A stretch of DNA of 64,000 nt from Chryseobacterium sp. GVT01B (GTDB lineage Bacteria > Bacteroidota > Bacteroidia > Flavobacteriales > Weeksellaceae). The notes under the pieces are model-generated. The model had not been told where the DNA came from. It made no database searches and saw only the letters and a list, made by a program, of their open reading frames with translations. The position numbers were made by a program, and so were the translations under genes. The stretch is from contig NZ_JAHXYI010000003.1 of assembly GCF_019970045.1 (NCBI RefSeq), positions 124,001 to 188,000 of the forward strand, read 5' to 3'. Shown here in pieces: positions 55,098 to 63,447 of this stretch (positions are counted from its first letter, which is position 1; every line of letters begins with the position of its first letter).

Positions 55098-56384
55098 TTA
55101 TAAAATTTCAGTCAGTTGACGGGTTAGGTTTTTTCTTGAGAACTGTTCAATATGCTGAGTGTTTTCGAGAAGATTTCCGTTTTTCCAAAGGATAAATTTT
55201 TCAAGAATAAACTTCTTGACGTTTTCTGTATCCTGATAGCTGAAATGTTTTCCTGCCTGGGTTTCATCCAGAATTTTCGCTACATCAGCTTTATCCGGAC
55301 CGAATGACAGAATCTGTTTTCCTGAAGCCAGATATTCAAATATTTTTCCGGGAATTATTCCTTTTGAAGATTCATTCGGGAAATTGGTAATGAGAAGCAA
55401 ATCTGAGTTCTGCATTTCCTCTACAGCTTTTCCGTGTGCAAGATATCCAAGGTTCTGGATATGATTTTTCAGGCTTGAATTTTCGATAGACTGCAGGATT
55501 TTATCATCTATTCTTCCTACAAATTTCAATTTAAAATCAGTTGCAAATTCAATATTTTCCTTAACCAATTCATCAAGTGCTTTCCAAAGATTTTCAGGAT
55601 TTCTGAGTTGCTCCAAAACACCGATATAACTTAGAGTAAATGCTTGATTTGTTTGTCCTTTTATACTTTTATCAGAATCACTTTCATCAAATCCGTTCGT
55701 AATACAAACCGCATTGGCTCCTGCTTTCCGGAAGTTTTCTGCATCGGTATAACTTGTAGCCAGAGTGATATCCGCATTTTTAAATACAGCACCTTCAAGC
55801 TGACGGTGCTTTTTATCTGAACTTTTGGTTAGTTTCAGATGTTTGTAATAGGAAATTTCTGTCCATGGATCACGGAAATCGGCAATCCATTTCAGATCAG
55901 GTATTTTATTTTTAAGTCCTAAACCAATCAGATGAAGCGAGTGGGGAGGACCAGAAGTTACAATCGTATCTATTTTGTTTTCTTTCAGGTATTTTTCCAG
56001 AAACTTAATAGAAGGTTTTACCCAAAAAACTCTGGCATCAGGAATAAAAAAATTACCCCTTACCCAGATCGAAAGTTTGGATTTCCAGCTTTGATTTTTT
56101 CCTACATCAAATTGTCCGGCCTTAAATTTTTTATTGCTTTTATTCAGTTTTTCAGCCAGCTGATAAGGTTCCCAGATCCTGGTTCTTACCATCTCAATAT
56201 TTTCAGGAACATCTTTCATCAGCGTTTCATCCAGCAAAGGATAGCTTGGGTTTTCCGGAGTATAAATGACAGGTTTCCACCCGAAATCCGGCAGATATTT
56301 TGCAAACTTCAGCCATCTTTGAACACCAGGACCTCCCGCAGGAGGCCAGTAATAGGTGATAATCAATATTTTCTTCTGTTCCAT
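55098..56384 (-). CDS. Glycosyltransferase, GT4-like
   Basis: 428 residues. The N-terminal half has IITYYWPPAGGPGVQRWLKF, the glycine-rich start of GT-B glycosyltransferases, and DLKWIADFRDPWTEIS. The C-terminal donor-binding half has LSYIGVLEQLRNPENLWKAL and the E-x7-E-like region PNESSKGIIPGKIFEYLASG. It transfers a sugar from a nucleotide donor to an envelope acceptor. In transcription order it follows YfhO, with the GIY-YIG unit inserted between them. Confidence 0.88.
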   Translation of the reverse strand: MEQKKILIITYYWPPAGGPGVQRWLKFAKYLPDFGWKPVIYTPENPSYPLLDETLMKDVPENIEMVRTRIWEPYQLAEKLNKSNKKFKAGQFDVGKNQSWKSKLSIWVRGNFFIPDARVFWVKPSIKFLEKYLKENKIDTIVTSGPPHSLHLIGLGLKNKIPDLKWIADFRDPWTEISYYKHLKLTKSSDKKHRQLEGAVFKNADITLATSYTDAENFRKAGANAVCITNGFDESDSDKSIKGQTNQAFTLSYIGVLEQLRNPENLWKALDELVKENIEFATDFKLKFVGRIDDKILQSIENSSLKNHIQNLGYLAHGKAVEEMQNSDLLLITNFPNESSKGIIPGKIFEYLASGKQILSFGPDKADVAKILDETQAGKHFSYQDTENVKKFILEKFILWKNGNLLENTQHIEQFSRKNLTRQLTEIL

Positions 56385-56397
56385 TTTTTAATTTCTA

Positions 56398-56436
56398 TGT
56401 CATTCTGAATGAAGCGGAGCGCAGTGAAGAATCTCA
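56398..56436 (+). repeat. 39-bp inverted repeat, left arm of the GIY-YIG unit
   Basis: It begins TGTCATTCTGAATGAAGC and ends GAAGAATCTCA. The reverse complement occurs at 56744-56782 with three differences. The last three bases (TCA) supply the TGA stop codon of the GIY-YIG gene on the minus strand. Confidence 0.88.
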
Positions 56437-56742
56437 CTCTATATCTTCATTGAGAAATTTCCAATCTGGATTGAATTCTTTAATTAAGTTTTCTTTCTTT
56501 TGTCTGGTCCAGCCTTTTATTTGTTTCTCTCTATTTATTGCTGTCTCAATGTCACCAAAATGTTCAAAATATATTAAATAAAAACATTTGTATTTTGAAG
56601 TGAAACTCTTTTCAATAGCTTCTGGATTTTTATGCCAGTATAATCTGTTCTTCAAATCGTTGGTAACTCCTGTATACAATACTGTCTTTATTTTATTAGT
56701 CAGTATATAGACATAGTAATTATGAGTACCTAACGTTTTCAT
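56434..56742 (-). CDS. GIY-YIG nuclease family protein
   Basis: 102 residues from ATG 56742; the frame also reads backwards through the right repeat to 56790, but that extension is just translated repeat. The domain fills the protein: the GIY half is YYVYILTNKIKTVLYTGVTN (with the YIG half degenerate to YTGVTN), then DLKNRLYWHK, a conserved Glu region and NREKQIKGWTRQKKENLIKE. This is the short UvrC N-terminal-like/YhbQ-like type of single-domain GIY-YIG protein, abundant in Bacteroidetes. The coding region is bounded almost to the base by 39-bp inverted repeats. Confidence 0.88.
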   Translation of the reverse strand: MKTLGTHNYYVYILTNKIKTVLYTGVTNDLKNRLYWHKNPEAIEKSFTSKYKCFYLIYFEHFGDIETAINREKQIKGWTRQKKENLIKEFNPDWKFLNEDIE

Positions 56743-56743
56743 T

Positions 56744-56782
56744 TGAGATTCTTCATTACGCTTCGCTTCATTCAGAATGACA
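56744..56782 (-). repeat. 39-bp inverted repeat, right arm of the GIY-YIG unit
   Basis: Inverted copy of 56398-56436 with three mismatches of 39. It ends one base before the start codon of the GIY-YIG gene. Confidence 0.88.
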
Positions 56783-56796
56783 TTGTGCAATATTTT

Positions 56797-59337
56797 TTAA
56801 GGTTTTTGTTCAGCTAAAATTTCTTTTTTCTTGTTTTTGTTCATCCAGAAAATTCCAAATGCTGACAACAGGATGAATAAACCGAATGACAGCAGAGAAA
56901 GCCATTTTCCTTTTTCAATTACTTCAGGCTCAAATACCATTCTGATATGGTGGCTTCCTGCCGGTACATGCACTGCACGAAGCAAGTAATCTGCTTTCAC
57001 ATAAGGAACCTCTTTCTCATCTACCAGAACTTTCCATCCGTGAGGATAATAAACTTCGGAGAATACTGCTAATTGAGGCGTCTTCGATTGAGATTTAAAT
57101 TCAAGTTCGTTCGGCTGGTATTTCGTAAGATTGATAAATGCTGTGGAGTCAGCCTGAACTGGTTTGTTATCAAAATATGATTTATCGGATGATGCAATAA
57201 CTGCTGTTTTTTTGTTGTCGATAGTTCCGATGGATTTTATTTCCTGATTAGGAGTATCTACAAACTTTAAATCACTTACAAACCATGCATTTCCGTTGGC
57301 TTTTGGATTAGGAACAACCTGTGGCTGCTCAGGTCCTCCGAAAACCATATACTTGGCATTTAATAAGTTTAAAATATTAGGTGTTTTTACACTGTCTACA
57401 TTATTGATGTATTCATTCAGAACATCATCATATCTTCTTAGTTTTACGGCGTGGTAACCACCAATTGATGCTTTAAAATAAGAGGTATTGGTTTCACTTG
57501 TCACACCCAGCGTCTGGTTGTAAATTCTGTAGTGTGTCTTGTCTTTTTCAGCAATTGTTTCCAATGTTTTGTTGATATTGACATTGGATAGAATGGATTC
57601 CAGATTGGGATTTCCCTGAACTTTTTCAGCCAGCAGATCTGAACTTTCTGTTTGGAAAGGATTTTCAGCAAAGATTTTATCTACGTAGTTTTCGTCATTC
57701 AGATAACGTTTGTTTACAGTCCATAGATCAAATAAGCTTACAACTCCAATTACTATCAAAGCAATATTCTGATTAAGCTTTTTCTTTAACGTTAAGAATA
57801 AGGCAGTAACCGTAATCGCTACATAAATAAATGCTTTTATGGCGTCTATTCTGAACAGTTTATATCTTTCATCTACAAGATAGTCCAGTAGGAAGGGAGG
57901 GAAGTAAGTCTTTTCGCCTTCTGTAGAAAAACCTAGTAATGATTTTCCGAAGATCAGAAGAATTAATAAAAATCCTAAAGTTCCGCCTCCAACATACATA
58001 AGTATTTTCTGCTTATATTCTTCAGTCAGTTTTTCGTCTGTGAAGAATCTGTATAGTCCCAGAATGGCAATTAAAGGGAATAATAATTCCACGACAACTA
58101 AAATTGAAGAAGGAGCCCTGAATTTATTATAAAACGGAACATAATCGATAAAGAAGTCTGATAATGGCATAAAGTTGCTTCCCCAAGCCAATAAAATAGT
58201 CAGGATAGAAGCGCCTAAGATCCAGTATCGGTATTTTTTTCCGGCAAAGAAAAATCCTAATAAAGCAAGGAAACATACAATCGCTCCCTGATAAGCAGGT
58301 CCTGAAGTCCCAGGTTGATCTCCCCAGTATGTCATTCCGCTGAAGCCTTTAGAGATTCTGTCCATTTCCGCCTGTGAACCTACATTTTCCTGAACCAGTT
58401 CCTGAACTCTGTTCATCATTTCTTTTCCTTCCGGTTCCTGACTTCCGCCACCCATCAATCTTGGAATGAAAAGGTTTAAAGTTTCAAGCTGTCCATAGCT
58501 CCACATCAGCATACTTTCTTTATCCATTCCGGATTTTCCTGAAGTATGGCTGTCGTTATCTAAGATCTGTTTTCCACGAACTGTTTCTTTTACATACTCA
58601 GAATTAGCCATGATTCTTTGTGAATTCATTCCAACTCCGATAATGCATGATGCTGCAATAATTCCTGATGAAATAAGGAAATGCTTCATCGGTGTCTTTT
58701 TCTGTATTGCTCTGATCAGTTCAGATAAGAATAAAAATCCTAGTGCAAGGAACAGATAATACGTCATTTGCGGGTGATTGGCCGCGATCTGAAGCCCCAT
58801 AAAAAGAGTTGTGACAATGAATCCCCAGATGTATTGTTTTCTGATATAAACCAGTAAAATTCCGGCTAAAAGCGGCGCAAAATACTCAATGGTGTTTACT
58901 TTACCATTGTGCCCGGCTGCAATAATGATATAAAAATAGGTGGAAAGTCCGAAGAAAGTAGCTCCTAAAAGCGCATACTTCCAGTTCCTGACTACTACCA
59001 TTCCCAAAAGGAAAAAACCTGCAAACAGAAGGAAAAGATAATTGACAGGTCTTGGCAGGAAATTCAGATTGCTGTCGATTTTCTTGATGATGTCCCCTTT
59101 GAACTGGCTTCCCATCTGATAAGTCGGCATCCCCCCAAACATGGAATCACTCCAATAGGTTTCATTTCCGGTATTCGCTCTATAGTCGAGCAGTTCTTTC
59201 GCTCCTCCTCTGTATTGCACAATATCGTGCTGGAAAAGCTGTTTTCCTGTAAATACAGGGGTAGAATATAAAAATGCTAAAACTATAAATACTACTAATG
59301 AAGCTGCAATATAAATGAAGTTTTTATTTTTTGCCAT
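56797..59337 (-). CDS. YfhO family membrane protein
   Basis: 846 residues with about 12-13 membrane helices over the first ~540 residues and near the C-terminus (LLSFGLFILLSAFGIFWM). Large extracytoplasmic loops follow the first helix (SMFGGMPTYQMGSQFKG) and fill residues ~560-810. YfhO proteins have a GT-C-like fold and in Firmicutes transfer sugars to (lipo)teichoic acid; the role in Bacteroidetes is not established. It lies 31 bp after the DUF4834 gene and before a glycosyltransferase, consistent with cell-envelope glycosylation. Confidence 0.88.
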   Translation of the reverse strand: MAKNKNFIYIAASLVVFIVLAFLYSTPVFTGKQLFQHDIVQYRGGAKELLDYRANTGNETYWSDSMFGGMPTYQMGSQFKGDIIKKIDSNLNFLPRPVNYLFLLFAGFFLLGMVVVRNWKYALLGATFFGLSTYFYIIIAAGHNGKVNTIEYFAPLLAGILLVYIRKQYIWGFIVTTLFMGLQIAANHPQMTYYLFLALGFLFLSELIRAIQKKTPMKHFLISSGIIAASCIIGVGMNSQRIMANSEYVKETVRGKQILDNDSHTSGKSGMDKESMLMWSYGQLETLNLFIPRLMGGGSQEPEGKEMMNRVQELVQENVGSQAEMDRISKGFSGMTYWGDQPGTSGPAYQGAIVCFLALLGFFFAGKKYRYWILGASILTILLAWGSNFMPLSDFFIDYVPFYNKFRAPSSILVVVELLFPLIAILGLYRFFTDEKLTEEYKQKILMYVGGGTLGFLLILLIFGKSLLGFSTEGEKTYFPPFLLDYLVDERYKLFRIDAIKAFIYVAITVTALFLTLKKKLNQNIALIVIGVVSLFDLWTVNKRYLNDENYVDKIFAENPFQTESSDLLAEKVQGNPNLESILSNVNINKTLETIAEKDKTHYRIYNQTLGVTSETNTSYFKASIGGYHAVKLRRYDDVLNEYINNVDSVKTPNILNLLNAKYMVFGGPEQPQVVPNPKANGNAWFVSDLKFVDTPNQEIKSIGTIDNKKTAVIASSDKSYFDNKPVQADSTAFINLTKYQPNELEFKSQSKTPQLAVFSEVYYPHGWKVLVDEKEVPYVKADYLLRAVHVPAGSHHIRMVFEPEVIEKGKWLSLLSFGLFILLSAFGIFWMNKNKKKEILAEQKP

Positions 59338-59368
59338 GCTGGTTATTATCTTTTATTTCCTGGAATGT

Positions 59369-59599
59369 TTACCTTTTGTCCTTACTCTCTTTCACCTCTT
59401 CATAGTCTACAGTTTCTGCATCCCATTTAAGGTTCTTTTTGTTATTCTTATTCGAGTTGTGTATGTCCTGCTGTCCGTTGTTTTGATTATTGTTATTAAA
59501 ACGGTAACTATAAAATGTCTTAAAGAAAATCCTTTTCAGAATATTCCATACAAAGAAAATAATAATGGCAGTGAGTACTAACTCAAGAATGTACTTCAT
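59369..59599 (-). CDS. DUF4834 family small membrane protein
   Basis: 76 residues. One N-terminal membrane helix (ILELVLTAIIIFFVWNILK) is followed by a basic and Asn-rich tail ending WDAETVDYEEVKE. This is the layout of DUF4834, regularly found in front of YfhO in Bacteroidetes, as here. Its function is unknown. Confidence 0.8.
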   Translation of the reverse strand: MKYILELVLTAIIIFFVWNILKRIFFKTFYSYRFNNNNQNNGQQDIHNSNKNNKKNLKWDAETVDYEEVKESKDKR

Positions 59600-59616
59600 A
59601 ATGTTAAAATTTAAAG

Positions 59617-59650
59617 TTCAGGGTTTACTCTTTAAAGGGTAAACCCTGAA
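59617..59650 (-). terminator. Terminator after the DUF6263 gene
   Basis: TTCAGGGTTTAC (59617-59628) and GTAAACCCTGAA (59639-59650) form a perfect 12-bp stem; on the minus strand it is followed by a T-rich stretch. It separates the DUF6263 gene from the DUF4834-YfhO operon. Confidence 0.82.
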
Positions 59651-59664
59651 TGCATTTAATTCAG

Positions 59665-60714
59665 TTATTTAGCAGATGGGTTTACCATTACCGAAGAATT
59701 GGAAACGCTCTTCATAGACTGAGACTGTTTTCCATCAGAAATGGTTTCTATCTGCGTCGTTTTTACGTTGATATTCTGATTGGTGATCCATCCTGTGCTT
59801 TCGTCAAACTTAATGGTTCCGTTCTGAACCAGTTCACTGCTCAGGCTGTGTGTAATTGGTCCCTGAGCTTTCTTTTCAGTTTTCTTAGGAATACCTCCGG
59901 TTACCGCAATTTCTGCAGCTCCGTTTCCTAAGCTTTTCATTACATAATTGGAGGTTACTTTTACAGCCCCGCTAGCGTCTGCATTTTCGGAAGTAGACCA
60001 TTTTTCACCAATTTTAACTCCTTTTTTAGGAATAATCATCAGGTTTTTATGGAATTGGTCTTTTAATACCTTTTCATTGAATGATTCTTTAAGGCTTGCT
60101 ACAACACTTGCTTTTTGATTGGCATCTTTGATAAGAGTTCCCACTGCATTGGAAACTTTTGTGTAAACAGCATCAAATCCTGTGATAGAGATTACATTAC
60201 CTTTTGTATCCATTTTCATGGCAAGTTTGTTTCCGGTAAGTGCTTTGTTTACATTCCAGATCATTTTAAGATCATCTTCTTTAGGAAGAGCAAGTTTGGT
60301 ATCTACCACTACTGTTTTTCCCTGTGCAGATTGAGAATTTCTTTTCGCTACAAGATTAAGGGTCATTTCGTATACATCTCCTTTAATATCATTAACGACG
60401 AAGTTCATTTCATCCGTAGATTCGCTGGTTGCAGTGATGGATTTTCCCTGAGGATCCGTCATTGTTTTTACATCTCTCTGATAAGTGGTAAGAGGATACG
60501 TTTTCCCTTTTTCAAGTTTAAAAGTCTGTTTAATAACTCCTGCAGAATCTTTGATAGCCGGATTTTCTGCAACTTTTGCTACAGAATCAGCAGGAACTTC
60601 TACGGTTACCGTTTTCCCTGTTTTAGGATCTACTTTCGTTATTTTTGCTGTTTCTTTTTTACAAGATACAAGAGCTATCGATGATATAAGCGCAAGCGCT
60701 GCAATGTTCTTCAT
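59665..60714 (-). CDS. DUF6263 family lipoprotein
   Basis: 349 residues. Signal peptide and lipobox (LISSIALVSCKKE, lipid Cys at about 18). A low-complexity tether with TGKTVTVEVPADS precedes a beta-rich domain (FKLEKGKTYPLTTYQRDVKT; KKGVKIGEKWSTSENADAS; EIAVTGGIPKKTEKKAQGPI), the pattern I associate with DUF6263. The function is unknown. It is the last gene before a terminator and lies 13 bp after the serine hydrolase gene, so it may share its transcript. Confidence 0.75.
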   Translation of the reverse strand: MKNIAALALISSIALVSCKKETAKITKVDPKTGKTVTVEVPADSVAKVAENPAIKDSAGVIKQTFKLEKGKTYPLTTYQRDVKTMTDPQGKSITATSESTDEMNFVVNDIKGDVYEMTLNLVAKRNSQSAQGKTVVVDTKLALPKEDDLKMIWNVNKALTGNKLAMKMDTKGNVISITGFDAVYTKVSNAVGTLIKDANQKASVVASLKESFNEKVLKDQFHKNLMIIPKKGVKIGEKWSTSENADASGAVKVTSNYVMKSLGNGAAEIAVTGGIPKKTEKKAQGPITHSLSSELVQNGTIKFDESTGWITNQNINVKTTQIETISDGKQSQSMKSVSNSSVMVNPSAK

Positions 60715-60727
60715 TTGATTTTTAACT

Positions 60728-61849
60728 TTATTTTTTACTACTATTTCTTAATATATTGTCTGCAATATCATACAATTTCCCTTGGGATTCCCCATCTGAT
60801 TCATTGGATAATATAACCACTCCCATGTTTTTTGACGGATGTACCTGAAGCACGCTTGAAAAACCAAATGTACCTCCTGTATGAAAAACCATTTGAGTTC
60901 CGTCTTCATTGGTATGCAATCTCCAGTACAGTCCGATTGCATCTCCTCCATTTTTTACAAGAGGAGTATGTGATCTTTTTACATAGGTATTGTTTTCATC
61001 CAAATGATACTGTATGTATTTCACCAGATCTCCTGTTGTAGAGAGAATCCCGCCTGCAGGAGCCATAATGGTTGTGAAGTTTCTGGGCATTACCTTTCCT
61101 TTTTCATTATAGCGAGTCAATAGCTGTGCAGAATTCGTACCAATAATGGTCTGGCTCATTTTCAGAGGTTTTGTAATATACTCTGAAAGTAAGTCTTCAT
61201 AGCTTTTATGATACACTTTTTCCAGGATATCTCCGGCAATCTGCGTACCCACATTGGAATATTTATAATCTGTTCCGGGTACAAAATCTATTTTTGCCTG
61301 ATGAAGATCTTCATAAAACTTCTTTTTTGAGTAGTTTTTATAAAAATCAGCTAATGCCATGGCAACAGAGTCCATTGGTTTTTTGAATGTTTCAGACTGA
61401 TCTGGTAAGAATTGAGGTAATCCTGATGAATGATTGGTAAGATTATCGATTGTTATCGGGTGCTTTTCAAATTCAAGATTAGGAAAATTCCCGTCAAGAT
61501 ATTTCCGGATATCATCATCCATTTTAATCTTACCATCTGTTAAGGCATGAGCCAGAAGTGTTCCGGTAAATGTCTTACTGATGGATGCGATCTCGTAAAC
61601 GCTTTTAGAGGTCGGAAGTTCTGATTTTCCGATTTCTGTTGTTCCATAATTATAAAAATAACTTTTACCATCTTTAAAAACACCTATCGAAAGTCCTACG
61701 CGTGCAGGATTCTGCATGTAAGTGAGTGCTTCCTTCTGAACTATTTTATCAAGCTCAGTGGTAAGGTGATTATCGGTTGCAATATTTTTTGTCTGTGCAT
61801 CTAATGCAAATGGGACAAAAAATAATGGTAAAAGCAATTTTATTTTCAT
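60728..61849 (-). CDS. Exported serine hydrolase, class C beta-lactamase-like
   Basis: 373 residues with a signal peptide (LLLPLFFVPFALDAQ). Active-site set of the SxxK family: ASISKTFTG (Ser/Lys), YSNVG (Tyr-x-Asn) and HTGGTFGFSS (H-x-G in place of KTG). This is typical of the broad Beta-lactamase/transpeptidase-like hydrolase group that includes carboxylesterases and D-aminopeptidases; resistance activity cannot be claimed. Its start codon is 2 bp after the rlmB stop, so the genes are translated from one transcript. Confidence 0.87.
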   Translation of the reverse strand: MKIKLLLPLFFVPFALDAQTKNIATDNHLTTELDKIVQKEALTYMQNPARVGLSIGVFKDGKSYFYNYGTTEIGKSELPTSKSVYEIASISKTFTGTLLAHALTDGKIKMDDDIRKYLDGNFPNLEFEKHPITIDNLTNHSSGLPQFLPDQSETFKKPMDSVAMALADFYKNYSKKKFYEDLHQAKIDFVPGTDYKYSNVGTQIAGDILEKVYHKSYEDLLSEYITKPLKMSQTIIGTNSAQLLTRYNEKGKVMPRNFTTIMAPAGGILSTTGDLVKYIQYHLDENNTYVKRSHTPLVKNGGDAIGLYWRLHTNEDGTQMVFHTGGTFGFSSVLQVHPSKNMGVVILSNESDGESQGKLYDIADNILRNSSKK

Positions 61850-61851
61850 GT

Positions 61852-62601
61852 TTAAGGATTTGGTATAGCAGTCATTTTCTGTCTCACCGCTTCATACAAA
61901 ATCGCTCCACATGCTACAGAAACATTCAGAGACTGAGTTTTTCCTTCAATAGGAAGTTTAATTTTTTCGTCAGCATGGTGAAGGACTTCTTTAGAAATTC
62001 CGGTTTCTTCGTTCCCCATAACAATAGCACATGGCTCTGTAAGGTTGACATCATAAATTAATTTCTGAGCTTTTTCACTGGCAGCATACACCGAAATTCC
62101 GCTTTGCTGAAGGAAATCCACAGCATGAGCCAGATTGTTTTCTTTACATATTTTAATATTGTAAATAGCACCTGCAGAGGTTTTTATAGCATCAGAATTA
62201 ATAGGAGCGGCTCCCTTTTCCGGAATGATTATAGCATCAACCCCTACACATTCTGCCGTTCTGCAGATTGCACCAAAGTTTCTTACATCGGTAAGTCTGT
62301 CCAGAATCAAAAGAAAAGGCGTTTTTCCCTGTTCAAATAACTGTGGAACAATATCCTCCACTTTATGAAACGGTACATCCGAAATAAAAGCAACCACACC
62401 CTGGTGGTTTTTTCTTGTAAAACGGTTCAGTTTTTCAACCGGAACATAATTGGGACGGATTTTATTTTTCGCTAAAATTGCTTTTAGTTCAGCATAAATA
62501 GGACCTTGAAGTGCATTCTGCACAAAGACCTTGTCAATCGTTTTTCCCGCTTCAATTGCTTCAATCACGGGACGCAGCCCGAAAATAAAATCGTCTTTCA
62601 T
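61852..62601 (-). CDS. rlmB: 23S rRNA (guanosine-2'-O-)-methyltransferase RlmB
   Basis: 249 residues. An N-terminal L30e-like substrate-binding domain (FIFGLRPVIEAIEAGKTIDK) precedes the SPOUT methyltransferase domain with the three motifs VRNFGAICRTAECVGVDAII, CAIVMGNEETGISKEV and SLNVSVACGAILYEAVR that form the knotted SAM site. It methylates G2251 of 23S rRNA. A paralogous TrmH-type target cannot be fully excluded. It heads the transcript that continues into the serine hydrolase. Confidence 0.9.
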   Translation of the reverse strand: MKDDFIFGLRPVIEAIEAGKTIDKVFVQNALQGPIYAELKAILAKNKIRPNYVPVEKLNRFTRKNHQGVVAFISDVPFHKVEDIVPQLFEQGKTPFLLILDRLTDVRNFGAICRTAECVGVDAIIIPEKGAAPINSDAIKTSAGAIYNIKICKENNLAHAVDFLQQSGISVYAASEKAQKLIYDVNLTEPCAIVMGNEETGISKEVLHHADEKIKLPIEGKTQSLNVSVACGAILYEAVRQKMTAIPNP

Positions 62602-62639
62602 TGAAATTTATTATATAGTTATAGAGTGAATTGTCAATT

Positions 62640-62715
62640 GTGAATTTTACGCTGTAAGTCAATTGTTATGTGTATATATTCACATTTGACCATTGACTTG
62701 CGCAGCAAGATTCAC
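62640..62715 (+). repeat. Intergenic imperfect inverted repeat
   Basis: The left arm (62640-62665, beginning GTGAATTTTACGC) and right arm (62690-62715, ending GCAAGATTCAC) are imperfect reverse complements over about 26 bp, sharing GTGAAT at the ends and AAGTCAAT inside. It fills the gap between dinB and rlmB and touches the dinB stop codon. It could serve as a terminator for dinB. Confidence 0.6.
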
Positions 62716-63188
62716 TATCTTCCTTTCTCTCCTAAAATTGCTCTTTTCTGTGCCATCACATATCCGTAGTGAAGGCTTTCATGCATATTGTTGAAGATAA
62801 TGGCATCCTGAATGCTTTTCAGATCCATCCCAAAACTTGTTGTATAAGGAGTGTAGTCTGAGAAAAAATCACTGTCATAATCCTTCATTAAAATCTTTGA
62901 AGTTTCCGTAAGTAAAAATTCTAAATCTTCCACTTCCGACTTCTGGACATTTAAATTCGGTAAAGTACCTTTTTTGTAGGTTTCGATCCAATATTTGTCA
63001 ATACGGAAAGGATTTCCGCTTAGGTAATAGTGCAAAAGCTGCTGTGTAGCAACAGTATGGGCAATATTCCAGTACATATTATTGTTGAAACCATCCGGAA
63101 TCAGAATCAGATCTTCATGAGATGTGTTCTGAAGGAGGTCTAAAAGGTTCTTTCTTACCTGTCTGTGCGCTTGAAAATGATAATTCAT
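62715..63188 (-). CDS. DinB family putative metal-dependent enzyme
   Basis: 157 residues, all-helical. Metal-ligand histidines fit the DinB four-helix bundle: NIAHTVATQQLLHYYLSG near residue 45 and NNMHESLHYGYVMAQ near the C-terminus. DinB-like proteins include thiol transferases and proteins of unknown function induced by damage. The substrate is not known. A well-formed promoter lies just upstream, suggesting a single-gene unit. Confidence 0.85.
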   Translation of the reverse strand: MNYHFQAHRQVRKNLLDLLQNTSHEDLILIPDGFNNNMYWNIAHTVATQQLLHYYLSGNPFRIDKYWIETYKKGTLPNLNVQKSEVEDLEFLLTETSKILMKDYDSDFFSDYTPYTTSFGMDLKSIQDAIIFNNMHESLHYGYVMAQKRAILGEKGR

Positions 63189-63208
63189 TTTGCAAAATTT
63201 TTAATCAC

Positions 63209-63239
63209 CAAAAATAGTTTAATAAACTGGAAATGACAA
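63209..63239 (-). promoter_or_regulatory. Promoter of the DinB gene
   Basis: On the minus strand, TTG (63237-63239), a 20-bp spacer and TATTTTTG (63209-63216) match the Bacteroidetes -33/-7 pattern, about 20 bp before the start codon. The spacing equals that of the tRNA-Phe promoters. Confidence 0.65.
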
Positions 63240-63382
63240 TTTTTTTGGGTAAAGGATTGAAGTTAAAATTTTTTAACTATTCAGAAAAAGGATAGATTAA
63301 GGTTGTTTTTCCAAGAGATTTTATTGTTATTATGATGTTTTTAAGTTTATTGTTACAAAACATATAAGGTATATATTTACAT

Positions 63383-63411
63383 AAAGCCTTCCTAAAAAAT
63401 AGGAAGGCTTT
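63383..63411 (-). terminator. Terminator of the T9SS-secreted protein gene
   Basis: AAAGCCTTCCTA (63383-63394) and TAGGAAGGCTTT (63400-63411) form a perfect 12-bp stem with a 5-nt A loop, 37 bp downstream of the stop codon on the minus strand. Confidence 0.82.
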
Positions 63412-63447
63412 ATTGTTCTGTTTGCTGTATAATTTTTACAGTCAGCT

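Noticed and set aside
60728..61849. True beta-lactamase (resistance gene)
   Set aside because: The SxxK/YxN set is present, but the third motif is HTGG in place of KTG and the family is dominated by other hydrolases, so a resistance role is not supported.
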